Below, one piece after another: positions 11,001 through 26,980 of a stretch of DNA of 60,000 bases. The position numbers and the translations under genes are program-made. The notes under the pieces are model-generated. The model searched no databases, had not been told where the DNA came from, and saw only the letters and a list, made by a program, of their open reading frames with translations. The stretch spans positions 19,532,001-19,592,000 of the forward strand of contig CM060734.1 of the NCBI GenBank assembly GCA_030704615.1, written 5' to 3'. The first letter of the stretch is position 1; every line of letters starts with the position of its first letter. This DNA comes from Takakia lepidozioides. Taxonomy: Eukaryota > Streptophyta > Takakiopsida > Takakiales > Takakiaceae.

Positions 11001-14000
11001 TATGGGTTGCAAGTCAACCTTACAAAAACCAAGATCATGATTTTCAATGGGCAGGCCGACCGCAGATTCTTCCTCAACAATCGAAAGGTGGAGATAGTCA
11101 AATCCTACCGATATCTCGGGCTGGTTATCCACTCCCCCAAATTCCACTTTGCAGCGACAGATTGACAAAAGGCAAGGCAGCCTCCATCCGCCTTCAGGCC
11201 AAATGCAAGCAGATACACATGCGCCACCCACCGACAAGAAGTGGTTGTTTGATAGCGTAGTCACCCCAAATGCCACTTTTGGTTGTGAATTTTGGGTACC
11301 TGCAGTCCCAGTTTCCTGGTGGGAAAACAATTTGGAACCATTGCAATCATCTTTCCTCCAAGCAATGCTCGGCGCCAGAGGCACAACTCCATCGCACATA
11401 TTGAATGCAGAATTCGCCTGTGTGCCACTCCAAACTGAGCCCTCTTCCGGCTTACAATTTTCCTGCATAGGTTACAAGCCCTTCCCCCCAAGGGGCTTGT
11501 GGCCAGGGCCCTCACCACATCTATGAGACTAAAAAATGCAGGCTTCAAACAATCCTGGTATGCCCGTGTGGATACCTTTCTTGAACGCCATGGACTCTCT
11601 ATAGCTTCACTTTTGCCAGTGAACCCAGAAGAGGTGGAAATCACATCCAGACATGACCGCAACCAACTCATTAGAAAGGAGCTCATGGAGTTACATGTCA
11701 AGAGAACTTGGAAGTTACCCACAACAAAGCTCTATTTCTATCGAGAAACATTCTTGGTTCTCCGGGATGATAGAATCTTGCAGCCCAATTACCTTTCAGC
11801 CTCTTTATCTCCTTCTCTCCTGAGGGCTTTGGGGCGGTTCAGGGTGGGCTCCCACAACCTACGGATAGAGACTGGCAGATGGGAAAACCTGCAGCGGGAG
11901 GACCGCCTATGTCCAGCTTGCAGAGGGCGCAACCAGGAAATTGAAACTGAAGAACACTTCTTCTTCTATTGCCCCCTATACTATGAGATTCGTGGGAGAT
12001 TCCATTGTCTATTCCGTGGAACCCAATCTCTCACTGAAGTCTTCCACTATGAGGATCAGAAATGTTTGGCAGCCTACCTACACGAGGCATTCACCCTTAG
12101 ACAATCGCTCAAATAGTTCTTTTCTTTGACTCTGGTTTTCCTATTTTCTCTCATGTTCTTCCTTCCATTTTGTCCCATAAGCTCTATGAGGTTTCCGCGG
12201 ACGTTATAAAGCACCATTTCATTTCATTTCATTTCTCTTTGTCTTCTCGTGTGGCATGAGTATGCCCAGTCATTGTATCATTCCCCAAACCAAACTCCCT
12301 CTCCCATAACCTCTAAACCCCTAAATGGCAGGGCATTGGATATTTCAGGGCTATGGGGTGAATTCATCAAGCACGCAACACCCACTTTGGCCCCGTTTAT
12401 AGGTTACCTCTTCAATGAGGCAGTGGAACATGGCTTTCCAACAGAGTGGACAAAGAACATCATCCATCCTCTTCAAGAGCGGTGAGAGGCTCGCACCGAC
12501 CAACTATCGCACAATTATGGTGTCATCGTTATTGGCTAAGCTGTTTGGGGCAGTAGTGGCCATGGAGTTGGATGATTGGGCTGAATCCTCTCACATACGG
12601 GCTAAGGGACAAGCTGGTTTCCGTCGCAACAGATCCACTCTTGACGACATTTTCACTCTTCAGGTCATGGTGGAAAGTGCTAGCTTTGACAAAAAACTGG
12701 TTTACGTCTGCTTCGTTGACTTTCACAAGGCTTTTGCACATCGGTACTCTGGAGCTGTGGGCACCATCGAGCTTGATGATTTCATACAAGAGTTTAATAG
12801 TTGGCGGTTCCTCCCGACCTTCTTTTCCAAAGGCTCCAGAGGGTGGGAGTCCCTCAAAACATTCTCTATGCTATTTCCTCCCTGTATGAGATCGTCACTG
12901 CATGATCAATGTCACAGGGGAATTCTCAGCTGAGGTCCATAGTAACATTGGGGTCAAACAGGGCTGCCCCCTCTCACCTACCCTATTCGAAATCTACATT
13001 GACGCCTTGGAAGTCTACATCTCAAAAAACTATGGAGTTGGTGTGCCATTGGATGGAGGACCAACACAATCAGATCTCCTCTACGCGGATGATGTTGCCC
13101 TTTTGGCACAATCTCCTGTCTTCCTACAACGCCATCTCCACATCTTGGAACAGTTCTCCAAAGACTATGGGCTGCAAGTCAACCTTACAAAATCCAAGAT
13201 CATGGTTTTCAATGGGCAGGCCGACCGCAGATTCGTCCTCAACAATCGGGAGGTTGAGATAGTCAAATCCTACTGGTATCTGCGTCTGGTTATCCACTCC
13301 CCCAAATTCCAATTTGCAGCAATGGCCCTGGACAGATTGACAAAAGGCAAGGCAGCCTCCATCCGCCTTCAGGCCAAATGCAAGCAGATACATCTGCGCC
13401 ATCCAACGACCAAGAAGTGGCTGTTTGATAGCGTGGTCACCCCAAATGCCACTTTTGGTTGTGAATTTTGGGCACCTGCGGTCCCAGTTTCCTGGTGGGA
13501 AAAGAATCTGGAACCATTGCAGTCATCTTTCCTCCAAGCAATGCTTGACGCCAGAAGCACAACTCCATCGCACATACTGAATGCAGAATTCGCCTGCGTG
13601 CCACTTCAAACTGAGGCCCTCTTCCGGCTTACAATTTTCCTGCATAGGTTACAAAGCCCTTCCTCCCAAGGGGCTTGTGGCCAGGGCCCTTGCGACATCT
13701 ATTAGACTCAAAAATGCAGGTTTCAAACCATCCTGGTATGCTTGGGCGGATACCTTTTTTGAACGCCATGGACTCTCTATTGCTTCACTATTGCCAGTGA
13801 ACCCAGAAGAGGTGGACATCACATCCAAGCATGACCGCAACCAACTCATTAGAAAGGAGCTCATGGAGCTACATGTCAGGAGAACTTGGAAGTTACCTTA
13901 CCTCACGACAAAGCTCCATTTCTATCGAGAAACATTCTTGGTTCTCCGAGATGATAGAATCTTGCGGACCGATTACCTTTCGGCCTCTTTATCTCCTTCT

Positions 14001-16230
14001 CTCCTAAGGGCTTTGGGGCGGTTAAGGGTGGGCTCCCACAACCTACAGATAGAGACTGGCAGATGGGAAAACCTGCAGCGGGAGGACCGCCTCTGTCCAG
14101 CTTGCAGAGGGCGCAACCAGGAAATTGAAACTGAAGAACACTTCTTCTTCTATTGCCCTCTATACTATGAGATTCGTGGGAGATTCCATTGTCTATTCCG
14201 TGGAACCCAATCTCTCACTGAAGTCTTCCACCATGAAGATCAGAAATGCTTGGCAGCCTACCTGTCCTTAGACAATCACTCGAACAATAGTTCTTTTCTT
14301 TGACTCTGGTTTCCTGTTCTCTCTCATGTTTTTCTTTCCATTTTGTCCCATAAGCTTTCCGCGGACGTTATAAAGCACCATTTCATTTCTCTTTTCCATA
14401 TCATTTCATTTCTCTTCACCCTTAGACAATCACTCGAGCAATAGTTTTTATTCTTCGCTCTGGTTTTTTGTTTCCTCTCTCATATTCTCTTCCATTTTGT
14501 CCCATAAGCTCTATGAGCTTTCCGCGGACATTATAAAGCACCATTTCATTTCATTTCTCATACTCTCTATGGACCTTCTTAAGTTTCTTTCATTTATTTT
14601 CATGTCTTTCTTGCCAGCTTCAGTGTTTTTCTTACATTCAAGAGGCCCTCTGGTTGTGCAGTCCCTGTTCACCCAGTTGACCTCCATATCTGAGACAGCA
14701 GCAGATGTACTAGCTAGCAGGGAGAACGTGGTTCTAAGCTTGCTGATGCGGCTCACAGAGACACACATCGTCTGGGTGGCAGAAGACAATAGTTTCTGGA
14801 TTGCCATTGAGGATGGACCCAAGAAGCTTGGCCCTATTGGCTTACAGCAAGTATGTCCTTGAATCATCATAGCCAGGAGAGATTGAAGACAGGTGGACAT
14901 GCACATAGTGTCATGCTTGCACAAGTATTGTCACCCTTTCTATGGCAACACTTGAACTCCACATTTTCAGTTTGGCCAGTTATTCTCTGCCATGGATTTT
15001 TGACCCCCCTAGGCCTCTGCTGTGCTAGCTGCTTGTTCGTTATGGGCTCATGTTGTTCGCGTTTTCTTCTGCACTAGAGTGCTGTTTGTACTCTCATACA
15101 GAAAGTCGATTGGACACTCCTTGTATTTTAACTTGTCAATCAATCTATCAGGCCACATCTGTACGTTGGTCACTAAAGAGGGTTGGCGTACATGAATTTC
15201 ACTTTGTTCACTGAGTTGAGTGAGGTGATTGTTCCAGATGCAGTAAGCCAGTTTGTATCACGAGCCAAGTAGCGCTGTTTTGAAGGCATCTATATTGTTT
15301 AGTGGCACGTCCTATATCAGATACTACTGATAATACTTCTTCTGAGTTTAAGACTAGGAAAGATTCAGCTTACCTGGGTGGAGTGGCGATCTGTTCCAAT
15401 GATGGGGTGGGTCAGTTTGTGTTAGACATGCAATTTGTGAGCCAATTAGCACTGAATGGGCACTATTCGTCAAGGCGTCTTCGTCAAGTGGTATCTGATA
15501 TGACATCTCGTGCTGTCCATGCCTATGCTTCAACAGGGGCTGACCCTGACAGGTCTGCAGTCTCTCTCTCCAGTTCTCAAAAGGTTGATTGGTGCTGTCT
15601 AGAATTTTTGTGGAATACTCCAATCAGTGGTCTGGAGTGTGTTGGTCAGAAGATGATGGAGATGAAGTTAATAGCAGCAACTTCTGACCACAAATTACAA
15701 GCATTCTTTTTCTAAGAAAGAAGTTTGCAGTCTAGAACTTGGTGCACTTTTAAACATGGGTGTTCACCTGTGCTTTCCTCCTCTGCAATTCCTTCAAATG
15801 GAAGCTCATCTCATCTCATTTTTTCTTGCATCTGCACTAAATTATGATGTGGGGGGTCTGATTATATTGGAGAATATGAGATTGTTCCATTGATCTTTGC
15901 CACCATGCTTTTCTCACAAGGATTCGTAGACAGCATAGCGAAGTACAATTGTAAAAATAGACGAATTGACCTAAGCTTTTACATATCGTGTGTTGCAGTG
16001 TCTTGCCTGAAGACGAGTGGTTTCTGCTAACAGCCCAGAATGCCCTCCACAAGCTCCTGGACCGCTGGAAGAAGCCAGACCCTCCAGCTTCTGATACTGT
16101 TAGCCCCGAAGATTCAATCTCCTTGGTACAGACTTCGGTTGCTCGCTGGAGCATTCTTGCCGGAGGAGTCGGTTCTCAACAAGAACATTCTGAAAGACAA
16201 CTGCTTGGGCTTGCTCTTGCCAAGGCATAG
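5059..16230 (+). CDS. EXO84: EXO84 exocyst subunit, 3' exons (six)
   Basis: Six plus-strand exons encode the C-terminal two thirds of plant EXO84: 5059-5514, 5681-5842, 6541-6900, 14662-14850, 15416-15552 and 15999-16230 (stop TAG). All five introns are GT-AG and all phases join, giving 511 residues. Recognisable family blocks in order are SVTVFGEVPMYASELVVWAG, AAAECVQIALGHCSLLEEQG, RPSVEQAMEANLKRIEES, SGHRFNVMVQ, LALLGNASALADELLP, CRQHVLHMIYYADM, LLMRLTETHIVWVAEDNSFW, LGPIGLQQ and VLPEDEWFLL. With the two inverted exons the total is 749 residues plus the missing first exon, close to the roughly 750-aa family size. Intron three (6901-14661) is 7.8 kb because of LINE insertions. No stop or frameshift is seen, so the exons look recently functional even though the 5' part is inverted. 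Confidence 0.9.
6985..7080 (+). mobile_element. LINE 3'-tail fragments (two, tandem)
   Basis: Two copies of the terminal signature of the local LINE family, 'ctataaaacaccatttcatttcatttc' like in the first and 'ataaagtaccatttcatttc' like in the second, are separated by CT-rich sequence. The full copies at 12.2, 14.4 and 14.5 kb end in the same way (TTATAAAGCACC followed by TTTCA repeats). These are therefore the last tens of bases of severely 5'-truncated insertions, or internal duplications of one tail. They sit in gene sense in the large EXO84 intron. Confidence 0.6.
7190..8335 (+). mobile_element. Old LINE relic with reverse transcriptase fragments
   Basis: The fragments follow the order of the younger copy B. 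First come an LFNEAVHHGFQ-like stretch and NYRTIVIFSLMAKLLGVV (the NYRTI block of the RT N-terminus). Next are ELEDWAESSELRA, a VPEDIIWATLCMYGSVTGSV block (RT palm entry), and ISTKYDGNKLIRRS from the C-terminal region. Many stops and frameshifts interrupt it. Unlike copies A and B it retains the stretch between the NYRTI block and the 'LYGSVTGSVKVAGEFS' region, so it preserves parts deleted in its neighbours. It is clearly more diverged than A and B, hence older. No activity is possible. Confidence 0.7.
9006..10007 (+). pseudogene. LINE copy A ORF1 (coiled coil, RNA-binding-like)
   Basis: This single reading frame of 334 codons is interrupted by two in-frame stops, TAG at 9324 and TGA at about 9546, and has no frameshift. 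The start ATG at 9006 follows a good context (CCACC). Residues 45-180 are rich in heptad-like leucines (LREQVAILQSR, LRAEVDVLRASLLES, HHQVKTLSKELESH), typical of a trimerising coiled coil. The last 140 residues (FKALNIRVTGKLG ... NVLFIRFRDKAAREMVL) look like the RRM-type domain of plant L1 ORF1 proteins, which bind element RNA. It lies 60 bases before the endonuclease region. Confidence 0.75.
10064..10800 (+). pseudogene. LINE copy A endonuclease (APE type), truncated
   Basis: This is the endonuclease/exonuclease/phosphatase-fold domain that nicks target DNA for target-primed reverse transcription. Visible motifs in order are IGSWN (metal-binding Asn), LLETH (catalytic Glu), and LVGDFNAR (the GDFN box). 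A one-base frameshift lies just after the SWN motif at about 10080. Near 10740 the reading frame changes again (FNPRASSP... to VVDYLLGSPN). The closing SDH motif is gone because of the internal deletion that fuses this domain to the RT palm. It cannot be functional. Confidence 0.75.
10840..12116 (+). pseudogene. LINE copy A reverse transcriptase palm and C-terminus
   Basis: The region holds LDGGPTQSDLLYTDDVALL, where the catalytic YADD of copy B reads YTDD, then thumb sequence (YGLQVNLTKTKIMIFNGQ, YRYLGLVIHSPKF). At 11155 about ten bases present in copy B are missing, which shifts the frame. The frame is regained downstream with WKLPTTKLYFYRETFLVLRDD and a terminal CPAC...HFFFYC zinc-knuckle-like box (residues after WENLQREDRL), typical of LINE ORF2 C-termini. 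The stop is at 12114-12116, followed by a short 3' UTR and tail. Confidence 0.8.
12245..14395 (+). mobile_element. LINE copy B (5'-truncated)
   Basis: This second copy of the same LINE family begins directly after the TTTCA tail of copy A. It starts inside ORF2 just upstream of the RT domain, has no ORF1 or endonuclease, and ends with TTATAAAGCACC plus TTTCA repeats at about 14388. Coding pieces are the RT N-terminus (GEFIKHATPTLAPFIGYLFNEA; APTNYRTIMVSSLLAKLFGA; GQAGFRRNRSTLDDIFTLQ), a broken central part, and an intact YADD palm (LLYADDVALL). Copy A's RT C-terminal region is almost identical. Several frameshifts (near 12480, 12730, 12910 and 13640) make it inactive. Confidence 0.9.
12902..13705 (+). 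pseudogene. LINE copy B reverse transcriptase palm
   Basis: This 267-codon open frame starts near the RT palm: SNIGVKQGCPLSPTLFEIYI is the classic QGCPLSP block and LLYADDVALLAQ the catalytic YADD. It then gives thumb sequence (YGLQVNLTKSKIMVFNGQ). Afterwards come the conserved stretch PTTKKWLFDSVVTPNATFG and the frame break at GPCDIY. The remaining C-terminal part continues in another frame from about 13640 to 14303, ending with the CPAC...HFFFYC box. No upstream endonuclease is present, as expected for 5' truncation during target-primed insertion. Confidence 0.8.
14396..14560 (+). mobile_element. LINE copy C (3' end only)
   Basis: The last 150 bases of the same LINE family follow directly on copy B's tail. 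They carry the end of ORF2 (TTCACCCTTAGACAATCACT), the 3' UTR phrase 'ttccattttgtcccataagc', the phrase 'tccgcggacattataaagca' and a TTTCA-repeat tail. The EXO84 intron then continues about 100 bases to the exon at 14662. This is the third consecutive 3' end, each attached to the tail of the one before. Confidence 0.85.
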
Positions 16231-16792
16231 AGACAGAGACCCATGATCCTCAAACAAGAAAAACGGGAGCTGATGCTTGGTCCTATCAATCTCGAAACCG
16301 AAGGATCTTCCAGCTGGGTGATTCAGGGGAGGCTGGAACTGAACCTATTACAGTTTCAAAGCGCTCATCTTCCTGTCTGATCTCTTCCAGCACCATCGCA
16401 ACACCTCTCTTCACGAGAAACGACAAGCCAAAGGTGAGGCCGATGACTCGGAGACACGAAGCAGACGACCCACCACGTCAGAAACAGACTCTTCGGTGCT
16501 GCCATGTTTTGCTACTCACTAACTCACCAACTCTACGCGGTTAACGACCCAGAACTGTGCTTGTGGGTCGTTAACCGCAGTTGGATGGCGAAACATGAGG
16601 GGGTTGGCGAAACTATGTAGCATCCTGATCGGATCATCCTGCGCCGCCACGAAGATCGCGCCGTGTATGTAGATGGAATCGGATGGCTGTGAATTATCCG
16701 AAACAAAAAGCTATCTGTAATTTAAATGTTTTTTAAAATATTCTTTGCTTCTTGCGTAGAGGAACTCTTGTGTGTGTCTTTCTCGCTGTCGC

Positions 16793-16826
<34 letters not shown>

Positions 16827-17338
16827 GTACTTCGTGTTGGAGTTGCAAAGAGATCGGATTGGACTCAGAGGTGGGGGAAGAGGATCGTCTGTTTCGGATG
16901 AGGTGGGTTCACTCTTACTGTGCTGCTTCCTTCCTCTATTTTGAAGTTTGGGTGAGACAGTATTTAGTACCAGTTTTGATGCTTGATGGTTTGTCGCCTC
17001 ATCTCTTTCTCACGCTGTAATCAAAATTCTTGGGTTTCGAAGCTTCACTTGTTACAAATTTTATCCATTTGGTTCTGGGGAAATTGTTTTGGGTTTTGGA
17101 ATTTGGTTGTTTCCGCAGATTTCAGCCACAGATTTAGTACCGTTTGTGAATTTTGATTTCTCTCTTTCGCTTCTGTCTCTCTCAGAACCAAGCAGGCACA
17201 CAAAATTTCTCAGGAGTAGTCGTTGTCACTACTGATTATCGTGATCATCGTCAATACTTTGTTTCTGAAAGTCATCACCGTCACCGTCATCACCAGCACT
17301 CTCTGTCCTGTTGAGTGAGAGTCTTCGAATTTTCAGGC
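16231..17338. other. EXO84-citrate synthase intergenic region / 5' leader
   Basis: This interval holds the EXO84 3' flank, a 15-bp perfect hairpin (16537-16578, listed separately), a TG microsatellite at about 16796-16822, and the probable promoter and 5' leader of citrate synthase. CT-rich sequence occurs at 17160-17190. No protein-coding signal was seen. Confidence 0.5.
16527..16584. repeat. Long perfect inverted repeat (hairpin)
   Basis: GCGGTTAACGACCCA (16537-16551) is followed after 12 bases by its exact reverse complement (16564-16578). The stem extends by CCAACT (16527-16532) pairing with AGTTGG (16579-16584) across a four-base bulge. It lies 300 bases after the EXO84 stop and 750 before the citrate synthase start. 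It could be a remnant of a small inverted-repeat transposon or a structured transcript end; there is no flanking duplication that decides it. Confidence 0.8.
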
Positions 17339-22668
<5,330 letters not shown>

Positions 22669-25134
22669 TAAACTAGGCCTCCTGCCCACTATCATCTTGC
22701 TTCACAGAAAGAAAAGGTAGAAAAGAAGAGAGAAACCATTAGAAACTTTTAGAGAAATACATTTAAATGTCACAGACAGTCCATCTGATAGGGGAGGTTC
22801 TGTGGGCCTTTCTTGACCTCTTGTTCAAAGTGTGCAGAAGTCTTGGGAATGGTTAGAGAACCAAAATCTAACTTATCTGATTGTTTGGGAGGGCAGCTCA
22901 CTAAACTTATTCTAAGTGGCTGTACCCCTTCATACCCTGCATGTGAATCCTATTGAGGCGATTGCCAATGGTGCATGTGCCTTTGGGATTACATGACTTT
23001 CTTCAAGACAAGCATACGAGAAATGTCGTTGTTCCTTCCACATGAAGTTCATTTCAACATCTATAAGCGCCTATGCATATGGGTTATCGGCCCCTCCACC
23101 TGCCAAAGCCAGTATACGTCGATGTACACCCTCCAACATGCCCATGTAGATCTGACACCGTCACAGTGCCCTGACCACTGGGCTCTGTCGGTAGCTCTTA
23201 GCTCAGTCATCGGCTGAGCAGGGTACTGTACTTCATGTTGCTTACAGAGCACTCGGTCCTGTGTTTTTGTGGCCGGCCATGATGCGTGGTCAGCACTCTC
23301 TGGCGCTGGCTGGACAGTCGTGAAGGCATTCTGCAGGTTTACCCTGTGTCGGACGGACAATTTCTTCCAACAGGGGAGAAGTACCGTAGTAGAAAAGTAT
23401 GTGATCAGAATGTACAGTTGGGGCGAGCGTGCCCATCAGCCTTTCTGGCTCCAGTTGGCAGAGTAGATCTGGTGCAGTGCAGTCATGCAGACGATGTGCA
23501 AGCCAGGCACATGGTGTGCGAGGCACGCCAATATCCCTGCTCTTCGATATCATCATCTCCTCATGATTGGGAATATTTTTCTTCTGAATTTGAGCGAGAT
23601 TGAAAGAATGCAAAGGATGGGATTCTTAGGGATTTGAACCCAGTACCAGTCGGTCGTTGGGTCAGAGGACCCTAAGCACTGGGCATAGGCGATGGCGGTC
23701 TTGTCTCCTGAACGCCCAGATTTGCGCCCGCATGCCAAGGATCCGTGTCCAGAATCTCTGAGGGTTCAGGAACTCGTGAAGCTGCTCCAACTGTTCGGCC
23801 TGGCAACCCTTGACACTTCCAGTAGCTTTTCCAATGCCTGAAGAATCAACAGTCTTTTGAGATTGACAGTTTTGTGTCATTCTCTTCCTTCCCTCAGAAT
23901 TATGTCGAAGGGAAGGAAGGATCTACCAAATGTTCGAACTTTTCCCAGGTTAGAAAGATGGTTCACACTCTCGCGACAAGGCTCTGGGACCAACCCGTAA
24001 TACTAGAAAGGGATTTCACCCACAACATTAGTCCAAGGCACTTGAAATTGAATCTATGCAACAAGCACCAAAGTGAATCAGAGCATAATCGTGATCACAA
24101 CGGTTGAGAAGCTGTGCTCTTCTAGATACTTTTCAGAAACTACAAGTACCCCGAGGTAACTTCACTGAGAAAATCCCGGACTGGCATGCATAGCATTGCA
24201 TATGAGTTGGCAAGCATGGAGCAATTTGCAAAACTTTAAGATGAACCTGCTTCAATCACCTACATTTACACATCAATGCGACAGAAAAACGTTCGATTCA
24301 GAGACTACAAGCGAGAGGGATGTGGCTGCTGTAGCTTCGAGGCATTGGAGTCCAAGCTCACCTTTGGAGGCAAGTGTGGCAGCCAAACGTAGTTGTGACC
24401 TCCCCACTTTGTTGAAATTGATAGTACTGAGACTATAGTGATGGATGCTTCTATCACAGTCCGACCCATATTGAACCTTGGTAACCCAACCTAGTGGATG
24501 GTAAGTACTCCAGATGAGCTTCTACTCTCCAGAGGCTTTACATTCGAGCGAGTATGTGATGGCAATCAATTGTGATCCGTAGAATATTTCCAACATGGCT
24601 GGAACAGTCGATGCCCGATCAGAAAACATGAAGTCTGTATCTAGCACGCCCTTCATTAGAAAAGAAGGAGGCCGTCGAAAAAGGTATCTTATTGAAAATG
24701 GATAGCACAGTACAGTGATGAATGTAAGGCATGATGCATTCTACTTCTTAGAAAAATCTGTACACAAATAGATCGAAGTACCGTGGTGCTTAGAAATTAA
24801 GAAAAGTTGGATCCGATAGGATGAAAGACATAATCAAAACTCTTCAAGTTCCCCTATGCGGCCGGATCATGAAGTGCGGTAGCAACCCTTGGAGCCTTCG
24901 GTTGCGATTGAAACAGAAAACCTCTGAAGATTGAGCATGGAGACCAGACTGCAAATGTGCCGAATCCACTTGTGTCCAAGGAAGTGCAGACATGGAAGTC
25001 CAGATTAAGAAACACACCAGCTGGAAACACGTGAAATCTACCCATCCTCCACCTTCATAGCTGACCTCTTTCAATCATAGAGTCGTCCTTGCGTTGCTGA
25101 ACGATGGGTGACATAGTTGGAGAACTTTCTGCCT
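22669..25134. other. Intergenic region
   Basis: No convincing coding sequence is seen between the citrate synthase stop and the AG-peptide gene. Open frames here are short and show no family motifs. The only structured item is a tRNA-like stretch on the minus strand at 23615-23700, listed separately. Confidence 0.5.
23615..23700 (-). repeat. tRNA-like (Pol III box A/B) sequence, possible SINE head
   Basis: On the minus strand a box-A-like TATGCCCAGTGCTTAGG is followed, at tRNA-like spacing, by a box-B-like GGTACTGGGTTCAAATCCC. The D-stem can pair (GCCC with GGGT), but I cannot fold a proper anticodon stem or a matching acceptor stem. It is thus not a functional tRNA gene. A degenerate tRNA or the head of a tRNA-derived SINE fits best. 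Confidence 0.35.
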
Positions 25135-25341
25135 TTACAAGTAGGCAAAACCAGCAACGAACGCTAGCAGGCTGACTATCAAACCCGCAGCGATTGATGG
25201 ATGGAAGTTCGGGGTCACCCCCGAGTTAGGAGGTGGACTGGGGGCATCCGCTGCCATCGCCAGACCGCACTGCATTGTCACCGAAAGGACCACAATGGCC
25301 ACCATTACAGTCGTCGAGGCGGCCCAGCTCTTGCAGGCCAT
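25135..25341 (-). CDS. Arabinogalactan peptide (AG-peptide)
   Basis: This is a 68-residue precursor. An N-terminal signal peptide (hydrophobic VMVAIVVLSVTM core, probably cleaved after residue 30 at LAMA) is followed by a very short mature segment, ADAPSPPPNSG. That segment holds the Ala-Pro and Ser-Pro motifs that become hydroxyprolines bearing arabinogalactan. The C-terminal hydrophobic tail (AAGLIVSLLAFVAGFAYL) fits a GPI-anchor addition signal. This three-part build is diagnostic of plant AG-peptides at the plasma membrane/cell wall. The ATG at 25341 is preferred over longer upstream frames because it places the signal peptide at the N-terminus. No intron is needed. Confidence 0.88.
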   Translation of the reverse strand: MACKSWAASTTVMVAIVVLSVTMQCGLAMAADAPSPPPNSGVTPNFHPSIAAGLIVSLLAFVAGFAYL

Positions 25342-26111
25342 GGTGAACGAACCGCTATTCGATCTTCTTCTCTGGCACAGGCAAACAAACACACGAACCT
25401 TCACCAACTCCGCTGTTAGCACTCCTCTTGAACCTCAATTATCTGATCACTCACGCCTCAGCAACCTCTGAAAAACAACAGAAAGTACAGCGGAAGAGCA
25501 CTTCTAGCACTGAAGTATTCTCCACAACCAGATTTGAGCGCATGCATGCATCAGAATGAAGAGCAGCCGATCCAGACAACAAGAAAGACGCGATCAGAGC
25601 ACAGTGTGAGACAAGACGAATCTCGCATTGCTATAACCACACCTCCACCCGTTACTCGTCCTTTTCACCGCCCTTACATTTACCCCCGGTAAACTCCCGT
25701 GTCCCTTCCATCTGCTCAGAGTTCGGCACGTGGCAGGCTACACTAATAGCTGACTATTTATTGATAAATACTTGCTATATTCCACTTTAATCCGTGCCAC
25801 CGCCTGCTGCCAGTCAGCGTGAATATGTCTGTTAATTCGGTAATAGGCTATTATTTAACTTGTACTATTCTAAATTACATTGATATCTCCTCCCTGGCGG
25901 GGCCCGCCACCGTCCCCCGTTTTGAATAACAATTATAATAAATAAGTAAATATCTTATCTTTGTAATTAACCATTTCTGATTCCTTCCTTCTGATACTTT
26001 TTTACGATTAGCTTGTAAAGCATCTCAGAATATGCTAGTGAGAATGAATATAGAACCAAGACAAAAAAAAGGTAACAGGAAATGGCATAAAAAGATAAGT
26101 GGTGTAAAGCC
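25342..26111. other. Intergenic AT-rich region, promoter of the AG-peptide
   Basis: This is the upstream side of the minus-strand AG-peptide gene. A G-box-like GCACGTGGCA lies at about 25727, some 390 bases before the start codon. Beyond it the sequence is AT-rich and shows no coding signal up to the LTR at 26112. Confidence 0.35.
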
Positions 26112-26604
26112 AGATTCTCGCCCACCCCGTTATTCCTCTTCCTCTCAGGGTATTGAGCTATAAGGGGGATATATGCTCGGTAAAGCAGCTAGCGAGATAG
26201 GCAAGATCCAACGCAGAGGAGTCAGAATCACTCACAGAGCTTCACAGCACATCCTCATTCACATCCTTTTCATCCAAAAACTCCCACATAGGCACAGTAG
26301 GGTTTCACACCAAACTTACACCGCCGCCTGCGTCGTGTTGATCTCTTTTATAAACGAAGGCCCACAATCTTATCTAACCAAGTGGCAAGCCCTGATTGGT
26401 CACCTGGATGCCATCCGGGTGTCTGTCCAGATTGGACGCCACCTCATTCTAATTTAGAGATAAACTACCTGTTAACATAAGACAATACTTAGTTTAAAAA
26501 TAGATTGTTTCCAGCTGTTTCATCCAAGCCCTTTTTCAATGGTCATCATCCAACGTCTGTTCATCCAATGACGAAAAGGTAGGTAGAAGGAATCTGGCAT
26601 TACA
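26112..26604 (-). repeat. 3' LTR of the Ty3/gypsy element
   Basis: This is a 493-bp copy of the repeat at 32842-33339, in the same orientation. On the minus strand it starts TGTAATGCCAG and ends GCGAGAATCT, so the 5' end is canonical TG but the 3' end is not CA. The sequence next to it on the element side (GGAGGCTTTACATA on the minus strand) is only a weak polypurine tract. Confidence 0.9.
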
Positions 26605-26980
26605 TATGTAAAGCCTCCTGGCACACAGAGAAGCGAGCTCCAGTGCGCTAGCCAAATAAACACTATGCTCAAGATAGGGAGCAGGGTCACTCAAGGTCAC
26701 ACCAAGATAGGATGAAAAAACCGCAACAATGAAAACCTTGCTCTGCAATTTGAGCGAAGGACAAAACCTTGTTGTGGAAAAACCCTATCTTGTGAGGTGT
26801 GCAACATGAAGAACTATGAAGAAAACTGAGAGAGATCCTAGGTAGGGAGCAGCTGAATAAAGACAGTGTTATGAGGAAGTCTAGGTAGCAACTGAAGCAG
26901 AATCAAGCCGAGCACGCTTCTTCGGAGTTAAGACCACATGCCGATTCTCCACATTGATGCAGGTCAAATCAAACTGTAGC

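Larger units (their letters stand above)
8910..12240 (+). mobile_element. LINE copy A (ORF1 plus internally deleted ORF2)
   Basis: This is a non-LTR retrotransposon in gene sense within the EXO84 intron. It has a GC-rich leader from about 8919, ORF1 (9006-10007), an APE-type endonuclease region (10064-10800), an RT palm and C-terminal region (10840-12116), and a 3' UTR ending TTATAAAGCACC plus TTTCA repeats at about 12235. The end of the endonuclease (with its SDH box) and the RT fingers are missing: the frame runs from the endonuclease block VVDYLLGSPNTIDIVSS almost directly into ALEVYISKN of the RT. The copy is inactive. It is highly similar to copy B, so the family was active fairly recently. 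Confidence 0.9.

Noticed and set aside
23615-23700. Functional tRNA gene
   Set aside because: Box A and box B are present but no anticodon or acceptor stem can be formed.
24430-24720. Possible copia RNase H trace (an SSEYVMAI-like peptide)
   Set aside because: The resemblance is a few residues only, with stops close by; not enough to call.
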